From Spirochaetia bacterium (GTDB lineage: Bacteria; Spirochaetota; UBA12135): DNA of 10,525 nt. The notes below the pieces were generated by a model, which made no database searches, was not told the DNA's origin, and worked only from the letters and a program-made list of their open reading frames with translations. Shown one piece after another: positions 6,393 to 10,525 of this stretch. Position numbers and translations under genes: made by a program. Location of the stretch: assembly GCA_003497555.1 (NCBI GenBank), contig DNNS01000336.1, positions 2,920-13,444 of the forward strand. The letters are read 5' to 3'. The number at the start of each line of letters is the position of its first letter. The first letter of the stretch is position 1.

Positions 6393-7721
6393 TTAGTTTT
6401 TAAAAATATATGCATATAAATGCATGGCAACAACTGTAAATAAATAATGAGTTTCTCCTGCGGAAATTTTTGATAAATCAACTTTATTCAGCATTTCCCA
6501 AATACTGTTAATATGTTTATCTATTAGGGCTTTATTTTCACTACATAACACCATATGATATCCGCCCAGGGGAAAGCGGACATGGGCCAAGGCAGCAGTA
6601 GCGCTGATTTTTATATCGTCAAGCAGTTCGGGAGTAAATTTTTTCCAGGCGGTTTCTGAATCAGGAAGTATATCCCCATTCCACCTGGCGGCCTGTTTCA
6701 GCAGCGTCAAATTGTCATCATTCATAAATTTCAGTATAAATTCATTCGGGAATGACCTGGCTATTTGTATTTCCGCATTATATGCTAATAAATCCGATAT
6801 TATTTTTTTTTTCTCGCCATCAGGCAGGAAATGAAAAAATACATTAAGTCTGACATTTCTCTGATTGGCGTATATGGGGTGGCTGCTGACTTGAATATGT
6901 TTTCCGATCTTGCATAGTTCCCATCTTGTATTGTTATTTTCATTACCGAGTTTTTCAAACAGATCAAGCCAATATTGCTTTTCTGTGCCCTTATAAATTG
7001 CATATACGCTCGCAAGCAAGAGCGAAGCTTTATCCGCCTCAAAGGGCAGCCAGGAATGACCGACATGACATTGTTTTATCCCGTCAGGATATCTTATTGA
7101 CCAGTTATAGCTCTCCAGTCTTTTTCCGATTTCATCCAGTGATTTTTGTATAAACCTTTTATCTTCTGCAGATGCCAGAGATGAATTTGCATAAGCGCTC
7201 ATGGCATAAAGGAAGGTTGTATGCTGATCAAGCGAAGAATCTACATAACAGGCTGTTAAATCATCAGGATGCGGACCCCGCGGAACCAATCCCGGAATCG
7301 GTGAGGACTGATAAATTATTTTCAGGGCGTTGTAAATGTTCCTGATGTTTGTTTCCAGAAATAGATCCGGCCTCCTTTTATAGGCATCAAGCATGGCAAT
7401 TAAAATATGCCCGGTATGCAGCGCTGTATCTTCTATCCCGGAACCGTACCCGTAAGGCATTGGTTTACCCCGCAGAAGCCCCTGCTTTACATCTTCTGCT
7501 GATGTATAAAATTTTGTTGTTGAATAACATATATAAGTTTTTTGATTTTGATATAAATTAAAGTAGGAATGCGCCAGGGAAAATGTTTTTTCAACAATCT
7601 CTTTTTCTGTGAAACCGGCAGTTCGTTTTATCTGGACTTTTTCAAGTTGATTTTGAGAGAATAATCGTTGATTGTTGATAAAAATTAAAACTATTGTAAT
7701 TGTTTTTATCTTTATATCCAT
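6393..7721 (-). CDS. Exported (alpha/alpha)-barrel glycosidase/lyase-like protein
   Basis: A 442-residue protein with an N-terminal signal peptide (about residues 1-22: a lysine-bearing start, hydrophobic ITIVLIFI, then LFSQ as a plausible cleavage end). The rest is largely helical with repeated helix pairs, as in six-hairpin glycosidases and polysaccharide lyases. Conserved-looking blocks include PYGYGSGIEDTALHTGHILI (89-108), GLVPRGPHPDDLTACYVDSS (144-163) and DQHTTFLYA (165-173). The Gly-Ser-Gly-Ile-Glu-Asp and Pro-His-Pro-Asp-Asp groups are candidate active-site residues. Similar text occurs in uncharacterised proteins of polysaccharide-degrading bacteria; I cannot assign a CAZy family. 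The start is an ATG; only a weak GGAAT lies upstream. It diverges from an AraC-type regulator 117 bases away, which makes it that regulator's probable target. Expected in the periplasm, acting on imported or surface-released oligosaccharides. Confidence 0.8.
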   Translation of the reverse strand: MDIKIKTITIVLIFINNQRLFSQNQLEKVQIKRTAGFTEKEIVEKTFSLAHSYFNLYQNQKTYICYSTTKFYTSAEDVKQGLLRGKPMPYGYGSGIEDTALHTGHILIAMLDAYKRRPDLFLETNIRNIYNALKIIYQSSPIPGLVPRGPHPDDLTACYVDSSLDQHTTFLYAMSAYANSSLASAEDKRFIQKSLDEIGKRLESYNWSIRYPDGIKQCHVGHSWLPFEADKASLLLASVYAIYKGTEKQYWLDLFEKLGNENNNTRWELCKIGKHIQVSSHPIYANQRNVRLNVFFHFLPDGEKKKIISDLLAYNAEIQIARSFPNEFILKFMNDDNLTLLKQAARWNGDILPDSETAWKKFTPELLDDIKISATAALAHVRFPLGGYHMVLCSENKALIDKHINSIWEMLNKVDLSKISAGETHYLFTVVAMHLYAYIFKN

Positions 7722-7744
7722 ACTTGTAATTCCAATATGTATAT

Positions 7745-7750
7745 ATTATA
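7745..7750 (-). promoter_or_regulatory. Candidate -10 box for the glycosidase-like gene
   Basis: On the minus strand TATAAT (7750 down to 7745) is a perfect -10, placing transcription start about 15-20 bases before the ATG. At the right distance upstream there is only an A-run, not a -35 box. A good -10 with a poor -35 is common at promoters that need an activator, which fits the adjacent AraC-family gene. Confidence 0.4.
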
Positions 7751-7765
7751 TAATAAAAAGTATAT

Positions 7766-7783
7766 AATTTTTTGCAAAAAATT
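7766..7783. promoter_or_regulatory. Perfect 18-bp palindrome, candidate operator
   Basis: AATTTTTTGCAAAAAATT is identical to its reverse complement. It lies midway in the divergent gap and overlaps the -35 box (TTGCAA, 7772-7777) of the regulator promoter. Its position suits autoregulation and control of the divergent gene. A chance palindrome is possible in such AT-rich DNA, and AraC proteins more often bind direct repeats. Confidence 0.45.
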
Positions 7784-7800
7784 GATATTTTTTATATAAT
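7772..7800 (+). promoter_or_regulatory. Promoter of the AraC-family regulator
   Basis: TTGCAA (7772-7777) and a perfect TATAAT (7795-7800) are 17 bases apart. Transcription would begin near 7807, which would leave almost no leader for the TTG codon at 7812 and so favours the ATG at 7839 as the start of translation. Confidence 0.5.
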
Positions 7801-7838
7801 TTATACAAATATTGTTATATTTTACTTCATTTGAATCT

Positions 7839-8678
7839 ATGAATTTTTATAAATATATCTTCACAGAAGAAGCTACTGATTTTAAAATTGACTTGAAAAA
7901 AAAAGATGAACATCCTCAAATTGTTTATAATCATTTACATAACGGTTACGAGATTTATTTTCTCGTTTCCGGTAAAAATAAATACTTTATCGGAGACAGG
8001 ATACTTCCCATAAGAGGAGGAGATATTGTTTGTATAGGGCCGAATGTAATGCATAGAACTGTTAATCTTGAAAATGCGCATGAACGCTTTTATATATATT
8101 TTTCATTTAATTTCATCAAACCGTTACTTGCCGTTTTCCAGAATACAAATCTGTTATCCGTTTTCGGAAAACAATCGGGCATATTACATCCTGAAAAAAA
8201 GATGAAAAACAGGTTGCGTATTCTTTTTTATAAAATATTTATAGAATATTCCAAAACAGATATGTTCTGTTCTGATTATTTAAAATTATTGCTGGGTGAG
8301 TTGCTTTATATACTATCTCGGGAAAAAATAACTGAAATTGATAATTACTTGCATCCCATACATGAAAAAATAGCTGAAATAATAAAATATATCAGCAATC
8401 ATTATCATGAAAGAATCTCTTTGCGGCAAATGGCAGAAGGTTCATTTATCAGCCCTTTTTATCTTTCAAGATTATTTAAACGGGAGACCGGTTTCAGTTT
8501 AAATATTTATATTAATATGATCCGTATTAATAAAGCCCTGCTGTTATTAAAAGTCAAAAAATATAATATATCTCGCATTGCCTTGGAAACAGGGTTTGAA
8601 TCAATTTCTCATTTTGATCGAACATTTAAAAAAATTACCGGTTTATCCCCCGGCAAGTGGAAAATATATAATTTATAG
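7839..8678 (+). CDS. AraC-family transcriptional regulator
   Basis: A 279-residue two-domain regulator. The N-terminal half has a cupin-like sensor domain, with HNGYEIYFLVSGKNKYFIG followed by RGGDIVCIGPNVMHR, the usual metal-free sugar-sensor fold of this family. The C-terminal ~90 residues hold the double helix-turn-helix: SLRQMAEGSFISPFYLSRLF as the first and NISRIALETGFESISHFDRT plus FKKITGLSPGKW as the second, the family's most conserved block. It should bind DNA and respond to a sugar or oligosaccharide. It diverges from the exported glycosidase-like gene, its likely target, with a palindrome in the shared gap. An in-frame TTG at 7812 would add nine residues; I prefer ATG 7839 because the predicted transcript starts near 7807. 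Neither start has a good Shine-Dalgarno sequence. Codon use is strongly AT-biased. Confidence 0.93.
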   Translation: MNFYKYIFTEEATDFKIDLKKKDEHPQIVYNHLHNGYEIYFLVSGKNKYFIGDRILPIRGGDIVCIGPNVMHRTVNLENAHERFYIYFSFNFIKPLLAVFQNTNLLSVFGKQSGILHPEKKMKNRLRILFYKIFIEYSKTDMFCSDYLKLLLGELLYILSREKITEIDNYLHPIHEKIAEIIKYISNHYHERISLRQMAEGSFISPFYLSRLFKRETGFSLNIYINMIRINKALLLLKVKKYNISRIALETGFESISHFDRTFKKITGLSPGKWKIYNL

Positions 8679-8860
8679 TAATATATCACCTTTTAAATTT
8701 TATTTAAAAATAAATTTGTAATTATAAAAATATCGTATATATCCATTGTTAATAATTTTGTCCGCTTTTATCCAGTCTCGGCAATATGAAAAATAAAGTA
8801 TGCGTCAATGGCATGGAAGTAAATGTGTTTATAGGATGTTGCAGTAAAAAATTACTCATA
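8679..8860. other. Convergent gap between regulator and helicase
   Basis: AT-rich and without a gene I can support. An imperfect AT-only palindrome lies at 8695-8717 (AAATTT arms); it is not a standard rho-independent terminator. A plus-strand frame from 8786 runs mostly antisense to the helicase 3' end and is taken as a shadow. Confidence 0.45.
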
Positions 8861-10456
8861 TTACAGGGCAGATATTTCGTATTCATATCCCTGGCTGATC
8901 ATAAAAAGCCTGCGCTGCATACTGTAATTTCTTTCCGGATTTTCTCCGGCCACCAGGGTATAAAAAAAAGCGCAGCGGCTGTCGTGTTTTTTTCGCAGAA
9001 TGCGGCCGATACGCTGGGCTTCTTCCAGGGGTGATCCGAAACGGCCCGAGAGCTGAATGAGAAGCGAAGCTTCGGGCAGATCAAGCGCGGTATTGCCTAT
9101 ATCGGAAAATACGCAGATCCGGATCTTCCCGTTTCGGAATTCTTCAAGAGTGCGGCGGCGTTTTTCGGGGCTGGATGAACCGGAAAGCAGCGGGCAGCTG
9201 AAAAGTTTTGCAGCCTCCCGGCACTGCTCAAGAAAACTTGCTAAAATTAAAATTTTCTCCTGCGGATGTTTTGATATTATTTCAGCTGCGATCCGGAGTT
9301 TATCAGGCATGCAGGCAAGAATTTTTCTTTTTTGAGTGTCGGGTTTGCCTGCAAGTTTTTTTTTGGTTTCATCAGAAACTGCAATAATAATTTCCCGGCA
9401 TACGGCTTTGGACAAAAAGCCTTCTTCTTCCAGTTTTTTCCAGTATTGCTGATAAATAACCGGGCCGATCAATGACATTAAAACGGAAATTTCCGCTTCG
9501 GAAAAAAATAACGCTGCACTCAGGGCCAGCTTGGGGATGTGAGCGATTTGTTTCAAAAATTCCAGAAGATTTTCTCCGGGCTTTTGTACATCATCAAAAA
9601 TAATGAGTCCCGGTAAATTTTCCAGCAAGGCAGGAATCAGGGCGGGTTTTTGGGCCAGCAGCCGGTAGGTTACTATGGTAACAGGACAGCCGGTATTTTC
9701 GTCTGCTCGGCCGATAGAATCGATTTCAATACCGGTTTTCCCGGTTATTTCCCTGATCCACTGCTCGCCGGATATCCGGCCGGCCGTAAAAATCAGTGCG
9801 CGTTTTTTCAGCTCAGCCATACAAAGCAGGGCTGCTGCTGTTTTGCCTGCGCCGCAGGGCAGCATAACTATGCCGTTTTTATATTGTCTGAATTTTTGCG
9901 CAGCTTCCTGCTGATAATAATAAGGAGTAAAATTGCGGATTTTAATATCAAAGTCCGCTCCGCATTCCGCGAAATTTTCAAAATTGATAAAAAACCCTTT
10001 TTTAAAAATCTGCAGTTTGATTTCTGCAGCGCAGGATTCCGGAAGAAAAAAATTTTCTTCATCTTTTAAGGCACCTGCCGACAGCAGGCAGGCCGGGAGT
10101 TCGGATTTACGGGCAAAACCGGACAGGTTGATCAGGAATCCGCCTCCGGCTTTGGATATTTGTCCGCTGAAAAAACGCTGCCAGGCGTCACGTATCAGCA
10201 TACCGGTCTGCCCGGCAGTGCCGGAAACCGATTCGGCGGCAAGAAAAGAAATTATTTCCTCTGCAGTAATTTTCCGGCTAAAAGCATTCCAGAGCGAAAA
10301 GCGGTTAACGGCAAAGACATGCATGTATTCAGGAGCGCTCTCCATTTCCGAGAAAGCCAGTAATTTTTCACGCAGATAATGATAACGCGGATTAGCTGTT
10401 TCCAGCAGAATGCGGTTGTCGCTTTGAATTATAAGGCTGCGGTTTTCCGGCGGCAT
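8861..10456 (-). CDS. XPB/ERCC3 (Rad25)-like superfamily 2 DNA helicase with altered motifs
   Basis: A protein of 531 residues, close to the 540-560 usual for bacterial XPB. Numbered from a TTG two codons upstream (533 residues): the N-terminus SLIIQSDNRILLE, then MHVFAVNRFSLWNA, matches the XPB N-terminal domain; helicase domain 1 has motif I LPCGAGKT (201-208) and TIVTYRLLA; domain 2 has FSDIGNTALDLPEAS (452-466), QLSGRFGSPLEEAQRIGRIL (470-489) with motif VI QRIGRILR, and an ending SQGYEYEI like other XPB proteins. XPB unwinds DNA for repair in archaea and eukaryotes; the bacterial role is less defined. Oddities: motif II is DDVQ (290-293) instead of DEVH, motif III SAA (315-317) replaces TAT, and SEAE (321-324) stands where the RED motif is expected. 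The start is ATG 10456; TTG 10462 is possible and neither has a Shine-Dalgarno site. It is GC-richer than its neighbours. The gene is intact, with no frameshift. Confidence 0.92.
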   Translation of the reverse strand: MPPENRSLIIQSDNRILLETANPRYHYLREKLLAFSEMESAPEYMHVFAVNRFSLWNAFSRKITAEEIISFLAAESVSGTAGQTGMLIRDAWQRFFSGQISKAGGGFLINLSGFARKSELPACLLSAGALKDEENFFLPESCAAEIKLQIFKKGFFINFENFAECGADFDIKIRNFTPYYYQQEAAQKFRQYKNGIVMLPCGAGKTAAALLCMAELKKRALIFTAGRISGEQWIREITGKTGIEIDSIGRADENTGCPVTIVTYRLLAQKPALIPALLENLPGLIIFDDVQKPGENLLEFLKQIAHIPKLALSAALFFSEAEISVLMSLIGPVIYQQYWKKLEEEGFLSKAVCREIIIAVSDETKKKLAGKPDTQKRKILACMPDKLRIAAEIISKHPQEKILILASFLEQCREAAKLFSCPLLSGSSSPEKRRRTLEEFRNGKIRICVFSDIGNTALDLPEASLLIQLSGRFGSPLEEAQRIGRILRKKHDSRCAFFYTLVAGENPERNYSMQRRLFMISQGYEYEISAL

Positions 10457-10474
10457 GCGCAATGGTAATATAGA

Positions 10475-10525
10475 ATGAGAAAATTAACAAAACCTGAAAA
10501 TAATTGGGGTATGATTTTTTTTCTT
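10475..10525 (+). CDS. Possible 5' end of a divergent gene (cut by window end)
   Basis: An ATG at 10475 opens a frame to the window edge, 17 codons: MRKLTKPENNWGMIFFL. A basic start followed by a hydrophobic run could be the beginning of a membrane protein. No clear ribosome binding site is present, and only 18 bases separate it from the helicase ATG, so its promoter would have to lie inside the helicase gene. This makes the call weak. Confidence 0.25.
   Translation, partial: MRKLTKPENNWGMIFFL

Noticed and set aside
8786..9034. 82-codon plus-strand frame between regulator and helicase
   Set aside because: Most of it is antisense to the conserved helicase C-terminus, and it has no credible ribosome binding site.
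9650..10379. Several long plus-strand frames opposite the helicase
   Set aside because: They are shadows of the helicase gene, which has the only recognisable motifs on either strand here.

Overview
The window reads as a piece of an AT-rich chromosome from a diderm (Gram-negative-type) bacterium that breaks down glycans. Direct signs of an outer membrane are a lipoprotein with a clear lipobox and a signal-peptide protein that ends in a beta-barrel-like domain with a terminal Phe. An XPB/ERCC3-like helicase is also present. Among bacteria that family is known from spirochaetes such as Treponema and from some actinobacteria, so a spirochaete-like host is my best guess, held at low confidence.

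Left part (2-2167, + strand): the 3' end of a glycoside-hydrolase-like gene, then a complete sulfatase that has the formylglycine motif but no signal peptide. From 2168 to 2948 there is no convincing intact gene. That stretch holds a pair of inverted GCAGAG-type repeats around an AT-rich core, a short open gene-like remnant, and the first copy of a 68-bp dispersed repeat.

Middle (2949-6069): two divergent envelope genes. On the minus strand is a 613-residue exported protein that joins an N-terminal beta-rich domain, ankyrin repeats and a C-terminal outer-membrane barrel. On the plus strand is a lipoprotein with a LamG/concanavalin-like fold. The 448-bp spacer between them contains a GC-richer patch with an oddly long open frame. 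The second 68-bp repeat copy follows the lipoprotein.

Right part (6393-8678): an exported alpha-barrel glycosidase/lyase-like protein (minus) diverges from an AraC-family regulator (plus). The regulator's good sigma-70-type promoter has a perfect 18-bp palindrome over its -35 box. This looks like a self-contained regulated glycan-use pair. With the GH-like fragment and the sulfatase, it suggests handling of a (possibly sulfated) polysaccharide.

Far right (8861-10456, minus): a full-length XPB-like helicase whose motif I and motif VI are intact but whose DEVH, TAT and RED motifs are all altered. A possible divergent gene start lies at the very end of the window. No tRNA, rRNA, CRISPR array or intact transposase was seen.
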